A model generated the notes under the pieces. It was not told the DNA's origin. It was given only the letters and a program-made list of their open reading frames with translations, and made no database searches. Positions 7,075 to 14,383 of a stretch of DNA of 23,996 nucleotides are shown piece after piece. The position numbers and the translations under genes are program-made. Origin of the DNA: Candidatus Jordarchaeia archaeon (GTDB lineage: Archaea > Asgardarchaeota > Jordiarchaeia > Jordiarchaeales > Freyrarchaeaceae); NCBI GenBank assembly GCA_018383835.1, contig JAHAWR010000011.1:1-23996 (forward strand). The letters run 5' to 3'. Numbering within the stretch: position 1 is the first letter of the stretch; each line of letters opens with the position of its first letter.

Positions 7075-8202
7075 CTAGTTTCCTATGCCGATGCAGTTCC
7101 CAACCCCAACCACAATAACAGCATCTCCCTCACTCGTAAACTTCTCAATGATCCCCTTAACCCTCTCCTTCGCATCCTTAACCCCCCTCACAATCTCTCT
7201 CTTCATGGGAGTTAACGCCTCCTCAAGAGACATCTTAATGACCACGGCATCGACAGCTATGTCTCCCTCCACAACTCCTATCTCAATCTTATACTTGTCA
7301 ACCCCCGGACCACCTATGGCTGCCCCAACCCCCTCCACAACTTTTCCTGTCTCCTCTCCCTCAAACTTTAACCCGGCGTCAACCATAATTACTCTCTTAA
7401 CTTTACCTCTCTTTTCCTTAAGAACACGAAGAACGCCATCACCAGGCTTACCAACCCGCCCACCAGGCCCCTTCGCCCTCAAAACAACAATTTCCCTCCC
7501 CTTGTACTCTACCTCCGCCCTCACGAGCTCACCCTCAAAATCCCTAAAGCCCCCCTCCTCCCCAAGCTCCCGAACCAAGAGTGACGCAACCAAAGCACCA
7601 GCCCCATCACCTATAGGCTTCCCATCATAAAAGGCATTCAACGCCTCTCTGTAAGCTGAAGCAATCTTACTAAAAAATGGAAGCATAACTTGCATCTGAG
7701 AAACCAAAGCAATATTTCCACTCTCCTTACTCATAATGTAATAGTGCCTCAAAATGAAAAACAACTGCCGCAGAGCTGAAGCCGCCTCCAAAACCATCTC
7801 GAGATTAGCAACTCTCTCCCCATCTGCCCGAGGAGCCACCTCCTCGATCAGCCCCCTAAACCGCCCCTTCCTAACATCCAAAAGATGATCCAACCTTTTC
7901 AAAACCCCCACTGGATCCCTTTCAACAGGCTCAATAAAAACAAAGTCAAGCAGCCCCTCAACGAACCCGGCAACGTCCCTATCTCCTCCCCCAAACTCTC
8001 TAACGGCTTTGACAGCAATCTTCCTCCCCTCCTCACTCCACCTCTCAATCTGCCGCACAAAATCCTCAATTTGCAAAAGCCAAACCCTAACCTGAATCCT
8101 CGTCCCACCTAAAGCAAAAACCAAAAAGAACAATGCGTACATTATAGTAATCACAAGAAAAAGCGTCGGGTTCTGCTCAGCAAGAAACTGCAGAGACATC
8201 AT
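7075..8202 (-). CDS. DUF1512 family membrane-anchored protein (paralogue 1)
   Basis: The product has an N-terminal transmembrane helix (LFLVITIMYALFFLVFALGG) followed by a long soluble part: a helical half and a C-terminal alpha/beta half with glycine-rich motifs AKGPGGRVGKPGDG, VVEGVGAAIGGPGVDKY and a terminal VVGVGNCIGIGN. This matches the archaeal DUF1512 family, found mostly in Thermoproteota; function unknown. The frame is open from an ATG at 8238, but a TATA-like TTTTTAAA sits a few bases before that codon. The ATG-ATG pair at 8202/8199 is therefore preferred: it follows GGTG and would sit on a short leader, giving about 375 residues. A second DUF1512 gene lies at 12392. A zinc-ribbon membrane protein follows after 13 bases. 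Confidence 0.85.
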   Translation of the reverse strand: MMSLQFLAEQNPTLFLVITIMYALFFLVFALGGTRIQVRVWLLQIEDFVRQIERWSEEGRKIAVKAVREFGGGDRDVAGFVEGLLDFVFIEPVERDPVGVLKRLDHLLDVRKGRFRGLIEEVAPRADGERVANLEMVLEAASALRQLFFILRHYYIMSKESGNIALVSQMQVMLPFFSKIASAYREALNAFYDGKPIGDGAGALVASLLVRELGEEGGFRDFEGELVRAEVEYKGREIVVLRAKGPGGRVGKPGDGVLRVLKEKRGKVKRVIMVDAGLKFEGEETGKVVEGVGAAIGGPGVDKYKIEIGVVEGDIAVDAVVIKMSLEEALTPMKREIVRGVKDAKERVKGIIEKFTSEGDAVIVVGVGNCIGIGN

Positions 8203-8320
8203 AAAGCAACACCTGAAACCAAGAAAAACACCCACCATTTTAAAAATATCGATCCGAATAGCAAATCAGTCACACAAGCTCGGCTGGCAAACCATAACTC
8301 AGTTCACCAAAAAATGTGAA

Positions 8321-8503
8321 TCCCCCCGCCCGGATTTGAACCGGGGACCCTAGGCTCAGCCAAGTTTAGAGGTGGTTAAGAGACGAATGCCCGTCTCCGG
8401 TTGTCCCGGAGCATCTCGGTATCTGTGCAAGCGCCGGCTGGGCTCGCCGCACCCCCGAGGCACAGCGCTACAGCCGAGCGCTCTACCACTAAGCTACGGG
8501 GGG
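8321..8503 (-). tRNA. tRNA-Tyr(GTA) with a canonical intron and a second variable-region insert
   Basis: On the minus strand the acceptor CCCCCCG pairs with CGGGGGG, giving the C1-G72 pair typical of archaeal tRNA-Tyr, with A73 at 8321. The D arm is GCTT...GAGC, the anticodon arm CTCGG-CTGTAG...A-CCGAG (anticodon GTA), and the T arm CCCGG-TTCAAAT-CCGGG. Intron 1 (8421-8467, 47 nt) lies between positions 37 and 38 and forms a textbook bulge-helix-bulge: central helix CTGT/ACAG with bulges AGC and ATA. Between the anticodon stem and the T stem there are 69 bases where five are expected. A mature variable loop ATGTC would imply a second intron of 64 nt at about 8348-8411 and a 72-nt tRNA. I could not find a strict bulge-helix-bulge for this second intron. 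CCA is not encoded. Confidence 0.92.
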
Positions 8504-8525
8504 CACCGTTATTATCATTCATTCT

Positions 8526-8544
8526 CTTTTATTTATTTTTTTCG
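8526..8544 (-). promoter_or_regulatory. Probable promoter of tRNA-Tyr
   Basis: On the minus strand CGAAAAA followed by an A/T-rich AAATAAATAAAAG forms a BRE/TATA-like element centred about 30 bases before the tRNA 5' end, the expected distance for an archaeal promoter starting transcription at or near the tRNA. Confidence 0.55.
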
Positions 8545-8621
8545 AGTTCGTTGACGAAAAGGGAGAGAAAAGTTATTTACCCCCTTACCAATGTTTGTGT
8601 TGGGGTTCCCAGTGTTAAAAA

Positions 8622-9737
8622 ATGTGGTTTTTAGGTGATGTGTTGCCTACTGTTGAGCTCGTTAATGTTAGTAAGCGGTTTGGCAAGGTTGTCGCAGCAG
8701 ATAATGTCAACTTGAGAGTGGAAGATGGCGAATACGTTGCAGTGGTAGGCCCTAGTGGTTGCGGTAAGACAACCACTTTGCGCATAATTGCGGGTTTGAT
8801 TAAGCCCGATGAGGGAAAAGTTTTGATAGATGGCGTGGACGTCAGCGATGTTCCTCCGGAGGAAAGGGGGGTCGGTTTCGTTTTCCAAAATTATGCTCTT
8901 TTTCCTCACATGAACGTTTGGGAGAATGTAACCTATGGACCTTGGGTTAGAGGATGGGACGAGCGCAGGATGAGTGAAGTTGCAAGGGAAATGTTGAGCC
9001 TCGTTAACCTGAGTGGGCGTGAGGACGCCTACCCTCGAGAACTTAGTGGGGGGATGCAGCAACGTGTGGCTTTGTCTAGGGCATTGGCAACAGAAACCCG
9101 TCTTCTCTTGCTGGACGAGCCGCTTGGAGCTTTGGACGCCAAAATCAGAGTCGAGTTGAGGCGTGAGATCAGGAAACTTGTAAAGGACTTGGAGGTGACC
9201 GCCATCCACGTTACGCACGATACTGAGGAAGCTCTGATGGTTAGCGACAGAATTGTTGTTATGCGAAGGGGGCGAATCGAGCAGGTTGGATCCCCAAAAG
9301 AGATTTACTTCAAGCCAAAGACTCTTTTCGTGGCGGGCTTCGTTGGGGAAATGAACTTTCTTGAGGGGATCGTGACTGAAAAGTCGAGTGACGTGATAAC
9401 CGTTAAACTGGAGGGGAGCAAAGAACGTATCGTCGTAAGAGGAGAAGATGGCGACTTCAGAAGGGGGAGTAGGGTCGTCGTAGCTGTAAGACCTGAAAAC
9501 CTCACTATCGGTAGTGTCGAAGAAGGGTCTCCTCAGGGTGAAATCGAAAGCGCCTTTTTTCTAGGCTCAATAATTAAGGTGACAATTCTACTTTCAAATG
9601 GTGTGCAAGTAACTACATATGTTCCACCATACAGTGATGTTAAAGTTGGTGAACGCGTTTCAATATACTTTGACCCTTCCGATTGCATCCTCTTTACACA
9701 CCCCGGAATTCCATTAACGGAAGCTTTGAGAGGATAA
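8622..9737 (+). CDS. ABC transporter ATPase, PotA/FbpC type with TOBE domain
   Basis: This 371-residue ATPase powers a binding-protein-dependent importer. Motifs are Walker A GPSGCGKT (43-50), Q-loop FVFQN (Gln89), signature LSGGM (141-145), Walker B LLLLDEP (161-167) and H-loop His199. The region after residue 240 is a TOBE-type regulatory domain (AVRPENLTIG motif). The family includes ATPases for spermidine, iron(III), thiamine and molybdate uptake; substrate cannot be told from the ATPase. It stands alone between tRNA-Tyr and a convergent exporter operon. The binding protein and permeases at 16262-19223 lack an ATPase and are the likely partners. The start may be later: GTG 8640 or TTG 8643 follow AGGTGAT, whereas ATG 8622 has no clear site. 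Confidence 0.93.
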   Translation: MWFLGDVLPTVELVNVSKRFGKVVAADNVNLRVEDGEYVAVVGPSGCGKTTTLRIIAGLIKPDEGKVLIDGVDVSDVPPEERGVGFVFQNYALFPHMNVWENVTYGPWVRGWDERRMSEVAREMLSLVNLSGREDAYPRELSGGMQQRVALSRALATETRLLLLDEPLGALDAKIRVELRREIRKLVKDLEVTAIHVTHDTEEALMVSDRIVVMRRGRIEQVGSPKEIYFKPKTLFVAGFVGEMNFLEGIVTEKSSDVITVKLEGSKERIVVRGEDGDFRRGSRVVVAVRPENLTIGSVEEGSPQGEIESAFFLGSIIKVTILLSNGVQVTTYVPPYSDVKVGERVSIYFDPSDCILFTHPGIPLTEALRG

Positions 9738-9768
9738 CTGAAAAGTGTTCATCCGCCTTTTTCACTAG

Positions 9769-10674
9769 TTACTTGACTGAGCCTCTGAAAAGTATGGTTC
9801 CAATTATCAGGAAGGTTCCTGTAAATGCGGAAAGTGCTACTAGATCTCTTATCAGCCTCGGCGCCACATCCATAAGCGAAAATGGGAGGCCGAGGGCAGA
9901 ATAGGAGCCGCCAAGCAAGCATAGTCTTAGCGCATCAACAAGGTACGTCAGCGGGTTTCCGTATGCAATCACTTGGAGCCAGCTAGGCATTGATTCTACG
10001 GGCATAAATGCGCCGCTCGATATGAAGAGTGGAAGTGTTATCATGTTTACTATTCCAAACAGTGCTTCTTGATCTGCCAGTTTAATCCCTAAAGACATGG
10101 AGAAGGCTCCAAAACCAAGACTTAAAAGGAGCATGAAAATCAGTGCTAGTGCCACTCCCACTATCCCCGTCCTTATCCGTGCTCCAATGAGGAAGCTTAG
10201 TCCGAGTATTATGGCTCCCTGTATTATGCCTCTTATCATTGCATACATTGTTTTTCCGAGCATTATCGAGAATCGGGGAATGGGGGAAACAAGGAGCTTA
10301 TTAAAGAAGCCAAAGCGCTTATCCCATATTATAGATAATCCACTAAAAACACATGCAAACATCACCGTTACCCCTATGACGCCTGAGTAAAAGAAATCCA
10401 GATATGAAATGCCTAGATAGTTTTGAATTACTAAACTCTGGAGCGGAGTGAGTTTTAAGCTTGAAATTAAGAAGTAAAGGAAAAAGCTCCTTTCCCCCCC
10501 GATCAGTACGCTCAGCGTGTTTATTCCCCCCAGTCCAGAGGACATAATGTTCATTGAATAGCCGAAGAAGACTAACCACACTATCGGCGTAACTATGCTT
10601 GATATTATCTGTATTTTCATTCTGATAAAGTGCCTGAGCTCCCTTTCACATATATAGTATGCTTCCTTAATCAC
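9769..10674 (-). CDS. ABC-2 type permease (DrrB-like)
   Basis: This 301-residue integral membrane protein has an amphipathic, charged N-terminus (MIKEAYYICERELRHFIRMK) and about six transmembrane helices, matching the ABC-2 permease family of drug, lipid or polysaccharide exporters. A recognisable feature is the loop SPIPRFSIMLGKTMYAMIRG between helices 2 and 3. Another is the segment ISSGAFMPVESMPSWLQ, followed by the NPLTYLVDALR stretch that closely matches DrrB-like permeases. It starts with GTG one base after the ATPase stop, and AGGAGG for it lies inside the end of that gene, so the two are tightly coupled. Substrate is unknown. It converges with the TOBE-type ATPase gene across 31 bases. 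Confidence 0.9.
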   Translation of the reverse strand: MIKEAYYICERELRHFIRMKIQIISSIVTPIVWLVFFGYSMNIMSSGLGGINTLSVLIGGERSFFLYFLISSLKLTPLQSLVIQNYLGISYLDFFYSGVIGVTVMFACVFSGLSIIWDKRFGFFNKLLVSPIPRFSIMLGKTMYAMIRGIIQGAIILGLSFLIGARIRTGIVGVALALIFMLLLSLGFGAFSMSLGIKLADQEALFGIVNMITLPLFISSGAFMPVESMPSWLQVIAYGNPLTYLVDALRLCLLGGSYSALGLPFSLMDVAPRLIRDLVALSAFTGTFLIIGTILFRGSVK

Positions 10675-10675
10675 G

Positions 10676-11668
10676 TTAACGCCTCCTCCTCTTCATTAAC
10701 ATGTACTGTTTAAACCTTTCAACCTTGTCGATCTTCTCGTCCCTTAAACTCCTTCCTGTATACTTGACGAAGACGTCGTCGAGTGTAGGCTTGCTCAGGG
10801 AAACGGCTTCTATGTTTACTCCCAAGTTCCTCGCCTCCTCAAATATTAACGGTATCACTTTTTCTCCACTCTTGACAGTTACTCTCAGCGTGCCATCCTG
10901 TGAGACAGCATCCTTAATGAAGGGAAGGCTAAGTAGCTTCTCCAAGAGCTTATTTGAATCATTAGTCACTAGAAACAACACATCCCCTCCCACTTCCTCT
11001 TTAAGTTCGCCGGGCTTTCCCATAGCCCTGATCTCTCCTAAGTCTATGATCGCCACTTGGTCACAGAGTCTGTCTGCTTCATCCATATAATGAGTTGTAA
11101 TGAATATGGTTACCCCCTCCTTATTCATTTCTTTTAATTGATCCCATATCACAATCCTGCTTGCAGGGTCTAAGCCTATCGTGGGCTCATCTAAAAATAG
11201 TATCTCCGGATTATGAAGTAGCCCTTCTGCAATCTCCAACCTACGCCTCATTCCGCCCGAGAACGTTTTAACGAGGTTGTCAGCCCGCTCTTGTAGTCCA
11301 ACCAGCTCGAGTACTTCTTCAATCCTCCTTTTTCTGAGATCCTTCGGCATATGATATAACTTGGCGTGAAGCTCTAGGTTCTCTCTCGCTGTCAGATCAT
11401 CGTCAACGCTTATATCCTGCGGAACGAACCCTATTCTTTTTCTTACCTCATCTGGCTCCTTTACAACGTCAAACCCGCATACGGTGGCTGAACCACTTGT
11501 CGGGGTAATAAGAGTGCACAGAATGTGTACCGTGGTGGTTTTTCCCGCACCATTTGGGCCGAGAAAACCGAAAATTTCCCCCCTTTCTACGTCGAAACTT
11601 ATTCCCTTTAGAGCGACAACGTTTCCGTTATATACTTTCTTGAGGTCTCTCACTTCAATTATGGACAT
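10676..11668 (-). CDS. ABC exporter ATPase (DrrA-like)
   Basis: This 330-residue ATPase has Walker A GPNGAGKT (37-44), the signature FSGGMRRRLEIAEGLL, Walker B EILFLDEPTIGLDP, and the switch histidine in TTHYMDEADRLCD. The C-terminal part (from about 230) is the DUF4162-like extension common in DrrA-type exporters, including the LSKPTLDDVFVKYTGRSL motif that precedes the end of this subfamily. It pairs with the following ABC-2 permease to form an exporter, possibly for lipids or toxic compounds. The ATG has an AGGAGG site. It is divergent from the PadR-like regulator, and an inverted repeat in the shared intergenic region overlaps its likely promoter, so it is probably repressed by that protein. 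Confidence 0.93.
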   Translation of the reverse strand: MSIIEVRDLKKVYNGNVVALKGISFDVERGEIFGFLGPNGAGKTTTVHILCTLITPTSGSATVCGFDVVKEPDEVRKRIGFVPQDISVDDDLTARENLELHAKLYHMPKDLRKRRIEEVLELVGLQERADNLVKTFSGGMRRRLEIAEGLLHNPEILFLDEPTIGLDPASRIVIWDQLKEMNKEGVTIFITTHYMDEADRLCDQVAIIDLGEIRAMGKPGELKEEVGGDVLFLVTNDSNKLLEKLLSLPFIKDAVSQDGTLRVTVKSGEKVIPLIFEEARNLGVNIEAVSLSKPTLDDVFVKYTGRSLRDEKIDKVERFKQYMLMKRRRR

Positions 11669-11714
11669 TAAAGGCGCCTCCTAGTTAACCGGGTAAATGA
11701 AAAACATCCTTAAG

Positions 11715-11735
11715 ATATGTCTATTGGCAACATAT
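11715..11735. promoter_or_regulatory. Putative PadR operator: inverted repeat ATATGT-N9-ACATAT
   Basis: The arms 11715-11720 and 11730-11735 are perfect inverted repeats. Known PadR-family operators have ATGT...ACAT half-sites with spacers of about 8-10 bases. This one lies between the divergent exporter and padR genes, about 50 bases upstream of the exporter ATPase start and just upstream of the TTTAAA box (11744-11749) expected for padR. Confidence 0.5.
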
Positions 11736-11810
11736 TCCATTGCATTTAAAAATGTATCTAAATAACGTGATCTTAGGTTCATCGGCTTAAATTTGTTAGG
11801 TGACTTCTTT

Positions 11811-12395
11811 ATGCATGAAGTTGGGTTTGAAACGTGGCTAAGTAAGGCTAAAGAGGGTGTAACAAAATTTCTAATACTACTCCTTCTCAGCCAAACACCT
11901 CTCCACGGTTATGCTTTAATGAAGCTCATAAGAAACTGCACTGGCGGATGGCTAAGGTCAACCAGCGGTAACATATACCCCCTCCTCAGAGAGATGGAGA
12001 ATCAGGGGTTGGTGAAGGGGGTTTGGATGAAAGAAGAGGCGTCCGTCCGCAAAAGGAAATGCTACCACATAACTGACAAAGGGTTAAAGGAGCTTTCCGA
12101 GATGCTCGAAGAAAGACGCCAGATGGCGAAAGCCTTCGCCCTTCTTCTAAAAAAATCAGCTTTTCACTCTAACCTCACCTTTCCCCCTCCATTTTCTCCA
12201 CCCTTTCCCCCTCCCCCCATCCTGTTTCCTCCCTCTTTCCTTCCCCCTTCTCCCTCTTTCTCAGACCTCTCCCTCAAAGAGGTTGATTCCCTCATCCAGC
12301 ACCTAACATTAAAAAAGGAAGTAATAGAGTCCCTCATTCAAGAGCTTACCAAATTAAAGGCGCTTTTGGAACGTGATAAAGGTGAAAACGAATGA
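11811..12395 (+). CDS. PadR-like transcriptional regulator with proline-rich linker and C-terminal helix
   Basis: This is a winged-helix regulator of about 194 residues. The segment FLILLLLSQTPLHGYALMKLI followed by GNIYPLLREMENQGLVKG and KRKCYHITDKGLKEL is the PadR DNA-binding domain. Residues about 121-152 are then an unusual proline/phenylalanine/serine-rich stretch (PPPFSPPFPPPPILFPPSF and onward), after which a charged helix (LIQHLTLKKEVIESLIQELTKLKALLE) probably makes the coiled-coil dimer contact. The proline tract corresponds to an almost pure pyrimidine run at 12179-12262. The ATG at 11811 is preferred over the upstream TTG at 11793 because AGGTGA sits 7 bases before it. Its ATGA overlaps the start of the second DUF1512 gene. 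It probably represses the divergent exporter. Confidence 0.85.
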   Translation: MHEVGFETWLSKAKEGVTKFLILLLLSQTPLHGYALMKLIRNCTGGWLRSTSGNIYPLLREMENQGLVKGVWMKEEASVRKRKCYHITDKGLKELSEMLEERRQMAKAFALLLKKSAFHSNLTFPPPFSPPFPPPPILFPPSFLPPSPSFSDLSLKEVDSLIQHLTLKKEVIESLIQELTKLKALLERDKGENE

Positions 12396-13477
12396 TAGAC
12401 TCTACATATCAGCTTATTAGCTACATCGTGGGTTATGCTATACTTTTTTTCATATGTTTTCTGGTAGGCTATAGGCAAGAGCTGGTTTTCACGTTAGAAT
12501 TCAGAAAGGTAAAGCAGACATTAAAGCGCTTAGAGAAAATGGAAGCTGAGCTTAAAGAGCTATTCGAAAGAGAGTTCGGCTGCCTCGGGGTTCTCGAGGA
12601 GGCAAGACGGATCTACGACCACATATCCGACTTTTTCATTATACTTCCTGAAGAGTCCGACCCTATAGGATCAGTAGATAGGCTTAAGCACATCCTAAGC
12701 ATTTCAAGGCAACAGATAGAAAGAGAAGTAAACCTTCTAACAGCACTAGGAGACGAAGAGAGTAAGGTTACAATAAGGCAAGTTTTCTTGGAGGCATCTC
12801 GGCTGAGCAGAGTATACAAGTTGGTGAGGCACCTCTATTTAACGGGCGTGAAATCAAAAAACCTAGCGGGGCTGGTTCAAGCTCTCTCCCAGCTACCTTT
12901 CTTGGAAATTACCGCAAAAAGAAGCTTTAGCATATTGAAATGCTATCTTCAGGAGCCCAAGCAACCCATCGGCTGTGGAATAGGGCCGTTGGTGGCTAGG
13001 GCTCTAATGGAAAGCGCCGAAAAAATTGATGCAAGGAGAGGTGCAGTGGTTGCGGAGAGAGTGTTATATGGAAAGCATGTAGTGATTATTAAGCCGAAGG
13101 GGCCTGGTGCAAGAACGGAAGAGGACGCAAGCGAAATCCTAATGGAGGAGGTGCGCAGACTGAAAAATCCATCGATAGTTCTTGTTTCAGCGCAACCTAA
13201 ACTGAAAGGGGAAAACGGCGTTGCGATTGTTCAAGGAGCAGGTGCAGCTACAACATATGAGCCGTTAAAATTCGAGCTCGAGTCCATGGCTGCAAGGAAA
13301 AAGTTTCCTATACTCTCCGTGCTAGTAAAACTGTCAGAAGAAGAACTCTCAAGTAGAGTAAATCGCCACTCACAAACTTTAGTTGCAAAGGCATTAGAGG
13401 TCGTGGAAAATGTTGTCAAGACGCTTAATGAACCAATTATAATTGCCGGTTTAGGAAACTCCTTCATGATACCGTAA
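12392..13477 (+). CDS. DUF1512 family membrane-anchored protein (paralogue 2)
   Basis: This 361-residue protein has the same architecture as the DUF1512 gene at 7075. An N-terminal transmembrane helix (ISYIVGYAILFFICFLVG) precedes a helical region, then a glycine-rich alpha/beta domain. Matching blocks between the two are DPIGSVDRLKHIL, LVRHLYL, QPIGCGIGPLVARAL, IIKPKGPGARTEEDASE, IVQGAGAATTYEPLKFELE and the terminal IIAGLGNSFMIP. The start codon overlaps the padR stop (ATGA), so its translation is coupled to the regulator. Function is unknown. It has no zinc-ribbon partner, unlike paralogue 1, and the two have clearly diverged. The following 57 bases before the convergent hexuloisomerase gene are pyrimidine-rich on the plus strand. 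Confidence 0.85.
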   Translation: MIDSTYQLISYIVGYAILFFICFLVGYRQELVFTLEFRKVKQTLKRLEKMEAELKELFEREFGCLGVLEEARRIYDHISDFFIILPEESDPIGSVDRLKHILSISRQQIEREVNLLTALGDEESKVTIRQVFLEASRLSRVYKLVRHLYLTGVKSKNLAGLVQALSQLPFLEITAKRSFSILKCYLQEPKQPIGCGIGPLVARALMESAEKIDARRGAVVAERVLYGKHVVIIKPKGPGARTEEDASEILMEEVRRLKNPSIVLVSAQPKLKGENGVAIVQGAGAATTYEPLKFELESMAARKKFPILSVLVKLSEEELSSRVNRHSQTLVAKALEVVENVVKTLNEPIIIAGLGNSFMIP

Positions 13478-13534
13478 ATGCCAATCGAGGAAACCTTGCT
13501 TCACTTGGTACGTCTTTTCTGTCTTCCTCCCCCT

Positions 13535-14206
13535 CTACTCCTCTCCTTTTAGTGCAGCAATTACTCCATCTGGCTTAGCGTGATTCTTCGCGAGGTCCTC
13601 TTCTTTTTTACCTGTCCTCTCCATTAGTTCAGCAATTAATCCATCTAGAAATGCTAAAACATTACTTTCGAATAGTGTTCCTAGTGGTGTTAGAGGCGAA
13701 TGCTTGCCTTTCATTTGGCGTGAAAGATAATCGCCTTCAACATCACTCTTAGTTCTTCCTTTAACGATAACAACATGATCTGCCATTTTGCCTAGTGGTG
13801 AGTCTGGATACGAAGTAATAGCTACAACCTTAGCTCCAATTTCCTCCTTCGCTATCTTTGAAGTTTCTAAAACAAGTTTGGTTGTACCGGAACCGCTAAT
13901 AGCTATAAGTATGTCCCCCTCTCTTACCGCAGGCGTTATAGTTTCCCCAACAACGAAAACCTCGTAGCCGAGATGCATAAGACGCATCGCAAACGCGCGC
14001 CCCATTAACCCCGACCTTCCCGCCCCCGTAACAAATACTCGCTTATTTTTTTCCCATCCCTCAAGCAAAAGTTTAATTAACCTGTCCACTTCTTTATCAT
14101 TAATGTTTTCAACACAATCTGCAATTGACCTACAAATTTCGAGCATAGCCTCTTTTAGGGTCCTCAAGGCTACAACACTCTTTAACTCTTTTCCGACCTC
14201 TTTCAC
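13535..14206 (-). CDS. hxlB: 6-phospho-3-hexuloisomerase (PHI), SIS domain
   Basis: This 223-residue SIS-domain isomerase interconverts 3-hexulose 6-phosphate and fructose 6-phosphate. In archaea without the oxidative pentose phosphate pathway, this step, together with hexulose-phosphate synthase, supplies ribulose 5-phosphate. The family pattern is very clear: RVFVTGAGRSGLMGRAFAMR (57-75), VVGETITPAVREGD, AISGSGTT (102-109), PLGTLFE and a C-terminal NHAKPDG segment. The start is GTG with AGAGGTG five bases upstream. Neither the synthase nor a fusion is present in the window, so the partner lies elsewhere. The 177 bases upstream, to osmC, hold an A/T-rich inverted element (around 14219-14237) that probably contains its promoter. 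Confidence 0.93.
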   Translation of the reverse strand: MKEVGKELKSVVALRTLKEAMLEICRSIADCVENINDKEVDRLIKLLLEGWEKNKRVFVTGAGRSGLMGRAFAMRLMHLGYEVFVVGETITPAVREGDILIAISGSGTTKLVLETSKIAKEEIGAKVVAITSYPDSPLGKMADHVVIVKGRTKSDVEGDYLSRQMKGKHSPLTPLGTLFESNVLAFLDGLIAELMERTGKKEEDLAKNHAKPDGVIAALKGEE

Positions 14207-14383
14207 AGTTCACCTCTAATAAAAACTTTTTTATTGGTAGTTAGATTCCCCCCTTCAGAGGAAAGAATACATAGCCTTCTAACAATGAAAGCATTGATGA
14301 AATGTGTTCCCCCTTCGCGTCACTCGACTAAGCATCTGCTCGCATTACTGCCTTTCTAAATATTACTTAGGTGGTGTCCTAGG

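Noticed and set aside
7085..8112. Plus-strand proline/serine-rich frames opposite the DUF1512 gene
   Set aside because: They arise from the pyrimidine-rich strand opposite a Gly/Val/Glu-rich gene and match no family.
8372..8634. Short plus-strand frames of 60 and 77 codons
   Set aside because: They cross the tRNA-Tyr gene and its promoter on the opposite strand; the region is explained by the tRNA.
12161..12270. Frameshift or pseudogene in the padR gene at the pyrimidine tract
   Set aside because: The frame stays open across the tract, the C-terminal helix beyond it is of normal composition, and the stop overlaps the next gene as expected for an intact gene.
13478..13534. Possible terminator between DUF1512-2 and hxlB
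   Set aside because: The gap is pyrimidine-rich with short T runs, but no hairpin or long U tract stands out.
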